From contig JAHFDA010000010.1 in assembly GCA_023249225.1 (NCBI GenBank), positions 1-59,779 on the forward strand: a DNA stretch of 59,779 nt. The letters run 5' to 3'. This document shows positions 7,874 to 15,582 of this stretch, in pieces (position 1 is the first letter of the stretch; each line of letters begins with the position of its first letter). This DNA comes from a bacterium. Lineage in GTDB: Bacteria; Margulisbacteria; Marinamargulisbacteria; JAHFDA01. The notes beneath the pieces were generated by a model. The model saw only the letters and a program-made list of their open reading frames with translations. It was not told the DNA's origin and made no database searches. Both the position numbers and the translations under genes were made by a program.

Positions 7874-8761
7874 ATGCGAGTTGCCATGACCTACTATGAC
7901 GCCACCAGCGCACAGCACTTAATTGATCTTGCCCTGCACGAAGATCTGGGTCATGTGGGCGATGTCACCAGTGATTGTTTATGGGACGAATCAGTTCAGG
8001 GGCACGCCGTACTGCATGCCAAATCAAATGGTGTGTGGTGCGGGGCAGATCTTTTTAGGCAGGTCTTTCATACACTTGATGCCAAGCTCAATGTGCAGCT
8101 AAGTGCTTTGGACGGAAAGCATTTTAAGGCCGGGGATATCTTGGCCGACATGCATGGGTCGCTGGGGGCCATCCTTAAAGGCGAACGTACGGCGCTCAAT
8201 TTTGCCGGACACTTGTGTGGCATTGCCACACTGACGCGTCAGTTTGTCGATCGCATCGCCCATACGCACACCCGCATTCTTGATACTCGCAAGACCTTGC
8301 CGGGCTACCGGGCCCTCGAAAAAATGGCAGTACATTGTGGAGGCGGTCTTAACCACCGCATGGGTCTGCACGATGCGGTTCTGGTCAAAGAAAATCACAT
8401 TGCCGGATTTAAGGGCACATTGTCCGAGCTTGTCCAAATGTACCGTATCAAGCGGCCGGATCTGACGATTGAAGTTGAAGTTGAAACCCTTGCGCAGTTG
8501 CAAGAACTTATTCCTGGCCAGCCCAACCGTGTGCTGCTTGATCATTTTTCGCTAGAGGACATGCGTTCGGCCGTGGCCTTATGCCGCTTGGCGGGTATTC
8601 AGGTTGAGGCCAGCGGAAATATGACGCTCGACCGGATCGCAGCGGTGGCCGAAACCGGAGTAGACTTTATCAGCGTGGGTGCGTTAACACATTCGGCACC
8701 CGTCAGCGATTTATCCCTGCAAATTAAAACAAATCTTGAGAATACCGAGCTATCGATCTAA
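7874..8761 (+). CDS. nadC: Nicotinate-nucleotide pyrophosphorylase (quinolinate phosphoribosyltransferase)
   Basis: It converts quinolinate and PRPP to nicotinate mononucleotide in de novo NAD synthesis. Diagnostic stretches are LHEDLGHVGDVTSD, ILKGERTALNFAGHLCGIAT, LDTRKTLPGYRALEK, GGGLNHRMGLHDAVLVKENH and EVEVETLAQ. It has 295 residues from the ATG at 7874; the ATG at 7886 gives 291 and is equally plausible because neither has a good Shine-Dalgarno. No nadA or nadB is in the window. It is probably co-transcribed with the NYN gene. Confidence 0.96.
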   Translation: MRVAMTYYDATSAQHLIDLALHEDLGHVGDVTSDCLWDESVQGHAVLHAKSNGVWCGADLFRQVFHTLDAKLNVQLSALDGKHFKAGDILADMHGSLGAILKGERTALNFAGHLCGIATLTRQFVDRIAHTHTRILDTRKTLPGYRALEKMAVHCGGGLNHRMGLHDAVLVKENHIAGFKGTLSELVQMYRIKRPDLTIEVEVETLAQLQELIPGQPNRVLLDHFSLEDMRSAVALCRLAGIQVEASGNMTLDRIAAVAETGVDFISVGALTHSAPVSDLSLQIKTNLENTELSI

Positions 8762-8850
8762 GCCACCATGCGAATACCGTCAGCGCGACCGATAGACATT
8801 GGGAAGACTCCAAGACCACGTTTCTGTGACTAGTACTTCAAAATAAGTGC

Positions 8851-8856
8851 TATAAT
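8851..8856 (+). promoter_or_regulatory. TATAAT box 7 nt before an ATPase start
   Basis: A perfect TATAAT is followed by seven nt and the ATG at 8864, so transcription should begin at or next to the start codon (leaderless mRNA). No Shine-Dalgarno fits in the gap. Confidence 0.6.
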
Positions 8857-8863
8857 TTTAAGT

Positions 8864-10024
8864 ATGATTGACAGAATTATAAGATTTCCAGAAAAAAGCT
8901 CATTTTTTCTCTTTGGTCCACGTCAGACTGGCAAAAGTACAGTCATACGGGAACGCTTTCAAAAAGACATTTTTTTAATTGATTTGGCGCAGCAGGAAAC
9001 GTTTAGCCATTACGCCAAGGATCCGGCAGTATTTCGCAAGGATATTCTAAAGCAAGCTCAAATGTACGGCGTCACCACTTTTTTTGTGGACGAAGTGCAA
9101 CGTATTCCGGATGTGCTAAACGACGTGCATTCACTGATAGAATCCCATGCCCTGCGTTTTATTTTAACGGGATCATCAGCACGTAAATTAAAGCGGGGTG
9201 GCGCAAATTTGCTGGCGGGCCGGGCGTATCTTCGGCATTTGCATCCCTGCGTTTATGAAGAAATTAAAAACAGTTTCTTTTTGGAAGACGTTTTAAAGTA
9301 TGGTGCCTTGCCCGCCGTCTTGACCCAATCGCCCGAAGAAAAGGTGGAGTTTCTAAAAGTTTATACCCAAACCTATTTGCGCGAGGAAATCAAAGCCGAA
9401 AGCATTGTGCGTCATATTGGCAACTTTACCCGCTTTTTAGATGTGGCTGCAGCGCAGTCCGGCGAGATCCTGTCATTTTCGGAAATTGCCCGTGAATGCC
9501 AGGTAAGCCCCAACACGGCGCAATCCTATTATCAAATACTCGAAGATACGTTGATCGGCTTTATCCTGTGGCCGTACCGTAAAAGTGTCCGCAAACAATT
9601 GTCGGGACAACCCAAATTTTATTTTTTCGACTGTGGCGTGCTTAACAGCATCAATCACCGCCTGCAAGAAGATCCCGACCCGGTTTACCGGGGCCGTCTG
9701 TTTGAGCATTTTATTATTTTGGAAACCCATCGCATGCAAAGTTATTTGCAGAGTGAGACTCAACTGTTTTTTTGGCGCACCCAGCAAAAAAAGGAAGTTG
9801 ACCTCTTGATCGAAAAACATGGACGCCTGTTTGCTGCCATCGAAATTAAATCCGCCACCCACCTGAACCGTCACGACCTGGGGGGTTTGTTGACCTTTAA
9901 GGCCGAACATCCCGATGTGCCCTGTATGTTGGTAGCGACGATCAGCAACCCCACAGAAATACAGGGTATTACTTGTTTGCCTTATGTGGAATATTTTAAG
10001 TGGCTTAAAGAAAATCTGGTCTAA
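8864..10024 (+). CDS. AAA_14 / DUF4143 ATPase
   Basis: This 386-residue P-loop ATPase has Walker A GPRQTGKST (18-26), Walker B FFVDE (73-77), sensor ILTGSSARKL and a winged-helix-like middle (FSEIARECQVSPNTAQSYY). The C-terminal DUF4143 region carries a PD-(D/E)XK-like pattern (EVDLLI followed by AIEIKS). The family is common as orphan accessory genes; its function is unsettled, with antitoxin-like or nuclease roles suggested. It has its own promoter and interrupts the metabolic genes. A fragment of a relative is at 12699-12878 and a divergent relative at 28943-30232. Confidence 0.9.
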   Translation: MIDRIIRFPEKSSFFLFGPRQTGKSTVIRERFQKDIFLIDLAQQETFSHYAKDPAVFRKDILKQAQMYGVTTFFVDEVQRIPDVLNDVHSLIESHALRFILTGSSARKLKRGGANLLAGRAYLRHLHPCVYEEIKNSFFLEDVLKYGALPAVLTQSPEEKVEFLKVYTQTYLREEIKAESIVRHIGNFTRFLDVAAAQSGEILSFSEIARECQVSPNTAQSYYQILEDTLIGFILWPYRKSVRKQLSGQPKFYFFDCGVLNSINHRLQEDPDPVYRGRLFEHFIILETHRMQSYLQSETQLFFWRTQQKKEVDLLIEKHGRLFAAIEIKSATHLNRHDLGGLLTFKAEHPDVPCMLVATISNPTEIQGITCLPYVEYFKWLKENLV

Positions 10025-10047
10025 GTATAAAATACTGTCCAAACGGT

Positions 10048-10704
10048 ATGTCCACCTACTTTCAGCTTCCGATGGATCTTGCCAATCTCCCGCTCGACGA
10101 TATTCGCGCCCAGGCCTTGCAGTGTCGGCGCTGTCATTTGTGCGAGACGCGCACGCAGGTGGTATTTGGTCAGGGCCCGGTGCCTTGTGACATCATGCTT
10201 ATCGGCGAAGGACCGGGCGCAGACGAAGATGCGCAAGGCATTCCCTTTGTAGGCCGAGCCGGGCAGTTGCTGACAAAAATTCTTGAATCAGTCGATATCA
10301 AGCGGCCTACCGATATATACATTGCCAATACCGTCAAATGCCGACCGCCTGAAAACCGCACGCCTTTTCCAAGCGAAATTGAGGCCTGTGCCGACTGGCT
10401 GGCGGCGCAAATCATGCACATCCAGCCGCGCATTCTACTTCTGGCAGGCACGCCCGCGTTGAAGTCAGTACTGGGAGATCAACTGGGGCCGCACGATACC
10501 ATTACCAAGGTGCGTGGGCGCTGGTTTAAACTTACAGTTCCTTACATGCAGGAACAACTTTACGTGATGCCCATTTTTCATCCTTCTTATTTGTTGCGTA
10601 ACGCCTCGCGTGATGTTGGCAGCCCCAAGTGGCAGACCTGGCAAGACATGAAAGAAGTCCAGGGCGCGCTCAACTTTATCCGCAAGGCCAAGGTAGAGGC
10701 CTAG
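10048..10704 (+). CDS. Uracil-DNA glycosylase, family 4 (Fe-S)
   Basis: It excises uracil from DNA to start base-excision repair. It has 218 residues with the family-4 signature: cysteines C26, C29, C32, C98 and C114, a subset of which bind the [4Fe-4S] cluster; active-site motif GEGPGADED (53-61) and FVGRAGQLL; and the closing motif HPSYLLR. A family-5 enzyme is also encoded here (46312-47010), so this genome has at least two Fe-S uracil glycosylases. The neighbouring nitrilase gene begins 43 bp downstream. Confidence 0.93.
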   Translation: MSTYFQLPMDLANLPLDDIRAQALQCRRCHLCETRTQVVFGQGPVPCDIMLIGEGPGADEDAQGIPFVGRAGQLLTKILESVDIKRPTDIYIANTVKCRPPENRTPFPSEIEACADWLAAQIMHIQPRILLLAGTPALKSVLGDQLGPHDTITKVRGRWFKLTVPYMQEQLYVMPIFHPSYLLRNASRDVGSPKWQTWQDMKEVQGALNFIRKAKVEA

Positions 10705-10746
10705 CATGAATGCTTACGCCTCACGCTTCACGGCGGACGCTTCACG

Positions 10747-11520
10747 ATGCTAGTCGCCGGTATCCAAATCAGCACTATCAACGGTGATTTTCGGGCCAAT
10801 CTCGAAAAAGTGCTCCCGCTTTATCGCCGTGCGGCTGAAAAAGGTGCAAAGCTTATTTTGCTGCAGGAATTCTGGGGCGTCGGGTTTAAAGTTCGGCCCA
10901 CGGACGAGACAGTGGTCGAACGCTGTTCCGAACTCTTGTGCAAAATTTCGGGTTTGTGCATCGAAACCAGAACCTGGTGTATCGCAGGTTCCCTGCCGCG
11001 TTTCAATAAAGACCGCCAGGTGGCCAACGCCATGGCCGTTATCGATCCGGGCGGAAAAATTGTGGCCGAGTACGAAAAGGTCAATCTCTTCCGCCCCGAC
11101 GACGAGCACAAAACCTTTGCGTCCGGCAGTGTGCCCCAAAGCATCACGGTCGACGGCATTTGCATCGGACTGACCATTTGTTTTGACCTGCGTTTTCCGG
11201 AACTCTTTATGCAGCACCGCGAAAAAGGCGCGCACTTTTTTGTGGTGCCGGCGCAGTGGCCGCACAAGCGTGTTGAGCACTGGGAGGCCCTGCTGCGTGC
11301 GCGTGCCATCGACACGCAATGCTACGTTTTGGGTGTCAACCGTGGCGGACGCGATCCGGAAGTGGAGTGGGGCGGACGCAGCCAGTTCATCGATCCCTGG
11401 GGCACGGTGCAGGATCGCTGTGATGGCGATGAAGGTATTGTTTACGGCCACGTGGATCTTGAAAGACTCAACAAAATCCGCGAAAGGCTGCCTATATGGG
11501 AGTGCCGTACGTCAAGTTGA
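10747..11520 (+). CDS. Carbon-nitrogen hydrolase (nitrilase superfamily, omega-amidase-like)
   Basis: This 257-residue protein has the catalytic triad E41 (LLQEFWG), K111 (YEKVNLFRP) and C145 (TICFDLRFPEL). The pattern of VPAQWP, RARAIDTQCYVLGVNRGG and GGRSQFIDPWG resembles YafV/omega-amidase-type members, which deaminate 2-oxoglutaramate or similar amides; the substrate is inferred, not shown. The 42-bp gap upstream holds two short direct copies of ACGCTTCACG. Confidence 0.9.
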   Translation: MLVAGIQISTINGDFRANLEKVLPLYRRAAEKGAKLILLQEFWGVGFKVRPTDETVVERCSELLCKISGLCIETRTWCIAGSLPRFNKDRQVANAMAVIDPGGKIVAEYEKVNLFRPDDEHKTFASGSVPQSITVDGICIGLTICFDLRFPELFMQHREKGAHFFVVPAQWPHKRVEHWEALLRARAIDTQCYVLGVNRGGRDPEVEWGGRSQFIDPWGTVQDRCDGDEGIVYGHVDLERLNKIRERLPIWECRTSS

Positions 11521-11535
11521 ATAACACTTGGCGCA

Positions 11536-11570
11536 ATTATACCTATAGGTATAATGACATTTGGTATAAT
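11536..11570 (+). promoter_or_regulatory. 20-bp perfect palindrome and -10 box before an ATPase gene
   Basis: Positions 11536-11555 read ATTATACCTATAGGTATAAT, a perfect palindrome. Its half GGTATAAT recurs at 11563-11570, where TATAAT (11565-11570) can serve as the -10 box five nt before the ATG. Binding of a dimer would cover the promoter, so this is a strong candidate operator. Confidence 0.7.
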
Positions 11571-11575
11571 GAGAC

Positions 11576-12691
11576 ATGGATAATCCTTTTGTGTTTGGGC
11601 AGTCGGTCAGCGGCGAGTATTTTTGTAACCGGGTTAAGGAGCAGTCTGATCTGGCAGCGTATATGCGTTCGGGCCAGAATGTTTTTATCTACTCCTATCG
11701 GCGTTTGGGCAAAACATCGTTGGTTAAGCAGACCATGGCGGGTCTGGATGTCAAACACTTTACCTTTGTATTTGTGGATATGGAGCGGGTCAGTACCCAG
11801 GCTCAATTTGTGGAAGTCTATTCCAAGGCGCTGGCGGATGCCATGGTTAAAGTCGACAAGCTGCAAAAAATTCGCAACCTGTTTGGCGTGCTGGTGCCCA
11901 CCTTTGAGATATCGCCGCAAGGCGAGGTGTCGTTTGAGTTTAATTTGGCCAAAAAAGTTTCGTCGGTACAAAGGGGGCTTGAGGAGGTGATGGAGCTGCC
12001 GAAAAAAATTGCCACGCGTTACAAGCGGCGGGTGGTGGTTATCTTCGACGAATTTCAGGAAGTTGAAAACATCGGTGGGGCTACTTTTGAAAAGTTCTTA
12101 CGTTCATATATTCAACATCACAAGGATGTCTGCTATATCTTTATGGGCAGCAAGACTACCGTGATGTTTGATATGTTCAACGATCCAAAACGGGCGTTTT
12201 ATCGTTCGTCCTCGGTGTTCCCACTCAAAGCCATACCGGCGCCCGAGCTGGTGGCACACATGATCAAATGCTGTCGCAAGAGTGGTAAAAGCATATCTAG
12301 GTCTTTGGCAAATGAGCTTGTAAGCATGGCGGGGGGCTTGCCGCATTACGTTCAAATGTTGGCCTGGCATACGTGGGAAACAGCCAGGGGTAAAATTGCG
12401 GCCAAACATTTGGAGCAGGGTATTAAAAATGTTCTGCAGTCGCAGTCTGACTTGTTTCAGACCTGGTACGAGCAGGCCACGCTTAGGCAGCGGGCCGTGT
12501 ATCGGGCGCTGGCCGTGCGCCAGGATATATTTTCTGGCCAGGCACTGCACGATTTTGACCTGGGATCGGCCTCAACGGTGCAAAGCGTATTACGGGTGCT
12601 GGTAAAAAAAGGGCTGATTAACCATGAAAATAACGTCTATGCCCTGGCGGATCCGTTTTTTGGGTTGTGGTTGAAAGAACGCAAAGTGTAA
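11576..12691 (+). CDS. AAA/STAND-type ATPase (archaeal-type ATPase_2-like)
   Basis: This 371-residue protein has Walker A SYRRLGKTSL (40-49), Walker B VVVIFDEFQEV (about 153-163), sensor FMGSKTT and a C-terminal winged helix (QALHDFDLGSASTVQSVLRV, then LVKKGLI). It belongs to the large family of accessory ATPases with an uncertain role. The start is fixed by a TATAAT five nt upstream and no leader. Its palindromic operator suggests autoregulation through the winged helix or by another factor. A 59-codon remnant of a different ATPase family lies head-on just downstream. Confidence 0.85.
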   Translation: MDNPFVFGQSVSGEYFCNRVKEQSDLAAYMRSGQNVFIYSYRRLGKTSLVKQTMAGLDVKHFTFVFVDMERVSTQAQFVEVYSKALADAMVKVDKLQKIRNLFGVLVPTFEISPQGEVSFEFNLAKKVSSVQRGLEEVMELPKKIATRYKRRVVVIFDEFQEVENIGGATFEKFLRSYIQHHKDVCYIFMGSKTTVMFDMFNDPKRAFYRSSSVFPLKAIPAPELVAHMIKCCRKSGKSISRSLANELVSMAGGLPHYVQMLAWHTWETARGKIAAKHLEQGIKNVLQSQSDLFQTWYEQATLRQRAVYRALAVRQDIFSGQALHDFDLGSASTVQSVLRVLVKKGLINHENNVYALADPFFGLWLKERKV

Positions 12692-12698
12692 AACGGTA

Positions 12699-12878
12699 TT
12701 AGACTTGGCGGCTGGCGTAGTCGGCAAACTGATCGGTTTTTAGCAGATCGATGAGTTTGACTTCGGGGTCGGCCAGAAGATGTTTTCGAATCCAGTAACT
12801 TTTGCCAGCCTTGCGTGGTCCCCACAAAAAGGCGCTCTTGCCTTTGGGTAATTTGAGGTCGATGACTCTTTGGATCAT
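12699..12878 (-). pseudogene. N-terminal fragment of an AAA_14/DUF4143 ATPase
   Basis: The minus strand encodes 59 residues: MIQRVIDLKLPKGKSAFLWG, then GPRKAGKSYWIRKHL (a Walker A), then KLIDLLKTDQFADY, then a stop. This aligns with the first 55-60 residues of the ATPase at 8864, but everything after the first subdomain is missing. No Walker B or DUF4143 part is found nearby, so this is a decayed or truncated copy. A TATACT box lies 11 nt upstream on the minus strand. Confidence 0.7.
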
Positions 12879-12934
12879 TTTTCCAGTACAGTATAAATTG
12901 TAAACACCATAAGAAATCGATGTTTGGTTTGCGC

Positions 12935-12946
12935 GGGGGGGGGGGG
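12935..12946. repeat. Poly-G tract (12 G)
   Basis: A run of 12 G lies 35 bp before the start of the EF-hand gene, at about the position of a promoter spacer. Such tracts slip during replication and could vary promoter spacing; they are also prone to assembly error. Confidence 0.8.
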
Positions 12947-12981
12947 ATAACTGTTGTAGTTATTCATTCAGGGAGGAAACC

Positions 12982-13386
12982 ATGGTCGAATTCAACGCGC
13001 GTTTATCTACCGAAAATCCCCGCTATAAGCCGGAGATTGCGGGTATTGGGGCCGAATTAGAAGTGGATCAAAATAATGACGGTCAGGTGACGTATAAGGA
13101 AATCCTGCAGGCGGTGAAGGATTTATATCCCGATGCGGGTTTGAATAAAGTGCAGATGATAACGGAGGATTTTATACAAGATATTGGCTTGGCGGACAAG
13201 TTCGACGGGTCCTACATGCGGTGGGATGGCAAAGGAAGTCCGGATCTGACTGATTTTTTTGCGGCAGTACTTAAATACGACAAAGTGCGTTCTAACCCGG
13301 TAACTATGGATATTTTAAAAGCCTTGGGAGACAAAGGAATGATCAAGTTTGAAGCGCAGCGAAAGAACCAGCCGACGGGTGGTTAG
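12982..13386 (+). CDS. Small protein with a single EF-hand-like motif
   Basis: This 134-residue protein of unknown family has a canonical 12-residue calcium loop from D29 to E40 (D29, N31, D33, G34, Q35, V36, E40). No signal peptide or membrane segment is seen, so it is probably cytoplasmic. It has one of the clearest Shine-Dalgarno sequences in the window (GGAGG at 12972-12976, five nt from the ATG), which fixes the start. The 12-G run upstream may make expression variable. I do not recognise the rest of the protein. Confidence 0.7.
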   Translation: MVEFNARLSTENPRYKPEIAGIGAELEVDQNNDGQVTYKEILQAVKDLYPDAGLNKVQMITEDFIQDIGLADKFDGSYMRWDGKGSPDLTDFFAAVLKYDKVRSNPVTMDILKALGDKGMIKFEAQRKNQPTGG

Positions 13387-13477
13387 AGATATAGATTTTT
13401 TGATTTTCCCTTAAGGCCTTTGAAAACCACAAGTACCAGAAAACCCCGATAGATCGGTGCTCTGATTTTTAGAATCT

Positions 13478-13498
13478 ATATTCTATAATTAAGAATAT
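13478..13498 (+). promoter_or_regulatory. Operator-promoter of the VapBC-like pair
   Basis: An inverted repeat ATATTCT (13478-13484) / AGAATAT (13492-13498) brackets a 7-bp spacer that contains most of a perfect TATAAT (13484-13489). Binding by the antitoxin would shut the promoter directly. Confidence 0.6.
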
Positions 13499-13507
13499 GG
13501 ATGTTTT

Positions 13508-13750
13508 ATGAAAACCACTCTTGTGCTTGATGACTTTATCGTCAACCGCGCCCAGCACTACGCCCGGCAGCGCAGCATGACGCTTAGCCAGGTGATCAGC
13601 GAATGGTGTCGTTTGGGCTGGGAGGGCATCCGACAAAAAAACAAGGCCGAGCACAAGCGCAGTTTTAAGCCGCTGAACCTTGGCGGCTCCGCGCGCGTCG
13701 ACCTCAACAACCGCCAACTATGGATGGACCAGTTGGATGATCGGGCTTGA
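13508..13750 (+). CDS. VapB-like antitoxin (ribbon-helix-helix type)
   Basis: This 80-residue protein starts with a beta-strand MKTTLVLDDFIVNRAQHYA and a helix pair ending SQVISEWCRLGWE, typical of RHH antitoxins that bind the operator and cap a PIN toxin with a disordered tail. It overlaps the PIN gene by 14 bp. A four-codon ORF (ATG at 13497) ends with an ATGA overlap at its start. RHH is inferred from pattern, not from a profile search. Confidence 0.75.
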   Translation: MKTTLVLDDFIVNRAQHYARQRSMTLSQVISEWCRLGWEGIRQKNKAEHKRSFKPLNLGGSARVDLNNRQLWMDQLDDRA

Positions 13751-14156
13751 TACCAACATCGTCATTTACGGCATGGTGTCGTCGGTACCGCAACATGCCA
13801 AGGCCTTGGCGTGGTTTAACAAAAACCAGGAGGCCTTGGCGCTAACATCGGTTTCGGTGGGCGAGACGCTGCGCTTGCTCACTCATTCCCAGGTATTTCC
13901 CAAGCCGTTGGACCTCACCAAGGCCGTCGCAGCGCTTGCGGCCTTTGTGTCCGACTTTCGCGTGTCTGTGCTCGAGGAAGATCCGGATTGGTGGACGCAG
14001 TTGCCAGACTTGCTTGCGGACTTTCCGGGTCTGCGTGGCAATGCCGTTTACGATGCGCGGATCGCATTGTGTTTTAAATTCCACGGAGTTCGGCAGCTGT
14101 GCACCAACGATGCGGAGTTTAAGAAGTATGGGTTTTTAAAGGTGCTGACGATCTGA
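13737..14156 (+). CDS. PIN-domain ribonuclease toxin (VapC family)
   Basis: This 139-residue protein has the PIN acidic residues: D5 in MIGLDTNIVIYG, E43 in SVGETLRLL and C-terminal Asp residues in YDARIAL and CTNDAEF, which coordinate Mg for RNA cleavage. The ATG at 13737 is chosen because it gives the classical MIGLDTN start and a 14-bp overlap with the antitoxin; an upstream in-frame ATG would add a non-homologous 19 residues. It is a type II toxin-antitoxin pair with the preceding gene. Confidence 0.85.
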   Translation: MIGLDTNIVIYGMVSSVPQHAKALAWFNKNQEALALTSVSVGETLRLLTHSQVFPKPLDLTKAVAALAAFVSDFRVSVLEEDPDWWTQLPDLLADFPGLRGNAVYDARIALCFKFHGVRQLCTNDAEFKKYGFLKVLTI

Positions 14157-14222
14157 GCAAGCAAGGTACCCATATCTTAAGCCTAAGGGTGCTCTCAAGA
14201 TATAATGAAGTGACCATCCTTT

Positions 14223-14681
14223 ATGACCCGTCTCTCCGACCACTTTTCCGCCGAAGATCTACGTTGCAGTTGCCAGACTTGCGGGGGCAGCCTGCGCATC
14301 AGCCTGGTGCTGGTGGGTATGCTCGAAGAGATTCGGTACTATTACAATCGCCGTGTACATGTGCTGGCTGGTTATCGTTGTGAGGCGCGGCTTAAGGAAC
14401 TTAAGCGTTCGCGCAAAAGCTATCATGGCCTGGGCAAGGCGGTGGATATCCACCTTTCGGGTATTTCCAGCCAGGATCTCTTTGATTTTTGCAGAGGGTT
14501 TAAGGCCATCAAAGGCTTGGGTTATTACCCCGAACAGGATTTTGTGCATATCGACCTGCGTGATCAAAAAGAGCGTTTCGAATTTGTGAACCTGCGTGGC
14601 GAGTACCTGCCATTGACCGGGGATCTGGCCGCAACCTACGGACTCAAAATGGTGGATCATGCCGCCGCAGCCAGCGCCTAA
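14223..14681 (+). CDS. M15-type D-Ala-D-Ala carboxypeptidase-like protein
   Basis: This 152-residue protein has the zinc-site pattern of peptidase M15_3: SYHGLGKAVDIH (His-x6-Asp) and FVHIDLR. Such proteins cleave peptidoglycan stem peptides. There is no signal peptide or TM segment, so it would need holin-type release or a non-wall role. Four cysteines and a Cys-x2-Cys near the N-terminus (CSCQTC) are odd for an exported enzyme. TATAAT (14201-14206) is 16 nt upstream. It overlaps the recombinase gene by 23 bp. Confidence 0.8.
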   Translation: MTRLSDHFSAEDLRCSCQTCGGSLRISLVLVGMLEEIRYYYNRRVHVLAGYRCEARLKELKRSRKSYHGLGKAVDIHLSGISSQDLFDFCRGFKAIKGLGYYPEQDFVHIDLRDQKERFEFVNLRGEYLPLTGDLAATYGLKMVDHAAAASA

Positions 14682-15582
14682 CCGTGTTCACGGCATAGAG
14701 GCTTTTGCGCAGTACTTACGCTTGCAAAAACGGGCCTCGCCGCATACGGTGGCGGCGTACAGACGCGACCTGAAACAATGGGTGCTTTACCTTGGGCAGA
14801 CGGGTGTGTCGGATGCCGATGGGGTGCAAGCCGATACCCTGCGACGCTGGCTGCTATGGCTTGAGACTCAAGGACTTTCGCCGCGTAGCGTGCGACGCAA
14901 GTTTTCGGCGCTGCGCAGTTACTACAAATTCCGGCACCAGAAAGATGTGCAGGCCCACGATCCGTTTGTGCGTATCCAGGCTGCCAAAGCCAAACATCAC
15001 TTGCCGACTGTTTTGTCGCTTGCAGAGGTCGAAAAACTGCTGGCTGCGGGTACCGGGCACGCGTCAGAAGACAGTCGCGATACGGCCTTGATTGAATTGC
15101 TTTATGCCGGGGGTCTGCGTATTTCGGAACTGTTGGCGCTGGGCACGGGCGATGTCAGCCAGTTGCAGCACGGAAAACTGCGTGTGCTTGGCAAGGGTCA
15201 AAAACCGCGCGATGTGTTTTTACACGCACGCGCTGTGGCAGCGCTGACACGTTATTTCAATGAAGCCCGGGCACGCTTTTTACAAAAAGCCACGGCTCGC
15301 GCTAAAGAACGCTTGTTTCTGGGACGGCGTGGCACCATGCTTAGTTCCCGCAGCGTGCAGCGGATGATCAAAAAACGGGCCTTGCTGGCCGGAATATTCA
15401 AAGAAGTAACCCCGCATACGCTTAGGCACAGTTTTGCCACCCACCTGCTTTCCGGTGGCGCTGATCTGCGGGCGGTACAGGCCTTGCTTGGGCATGCGCA
15501 TCTTTCCACCACCCAGATTTACACCCAGCTTTCAGATACGCAACTCCGTGCCGATTTTGACCGCTTTCATCCCAGGGCTTAG
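14659..15582 (+). CDS. Tyrosine recombinase XerC/XerD
   Basis: This 307-residue protein has an N-terminal SAM-like core-binding domain (10-100) and a catalytic domain with R154, K179, H253, R256, H279 and nucleophile Y288 (HTLRHSFATHLLSGGADLRA and TQIYTQ). Length and spacing match the housekeeping chromosome-dimer resolvases rather than phage integrases. The neighbours are core genes (tlyA, recN, glmS), supporting a housekeeping role. XerC and XerD cannot be told apart here. Its TAG is followed immediately by the GTG of tlyA. Confidence 0.92.
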   Translation: MPPQPAPNRVHGIEAFAQYLRLQKRASPHTVAAYRRDLKQWVLYLGQTGVSDADGVQADTLRRWLLWLETQGLSPRSVRRKFSALRSYYKFRHQKDVQAHDPFVRIQAAKAKHHLPTVLSLAEVEKLLAAGTGHASEDSRDTALIELLYAGGLRISELLALGTGDVSQLQHGKLRVLGKGQKPRDVFLHARAVAALTRYFNEARARFLQKATARAKERLFLGRRGTMLSSRSVQRMIKKRALLAGIFKEVTPHTLRHSFATHLLSGGADLRAVQALLGHAHLSTTQIYTQLSDTQLRADFDRFHPRA

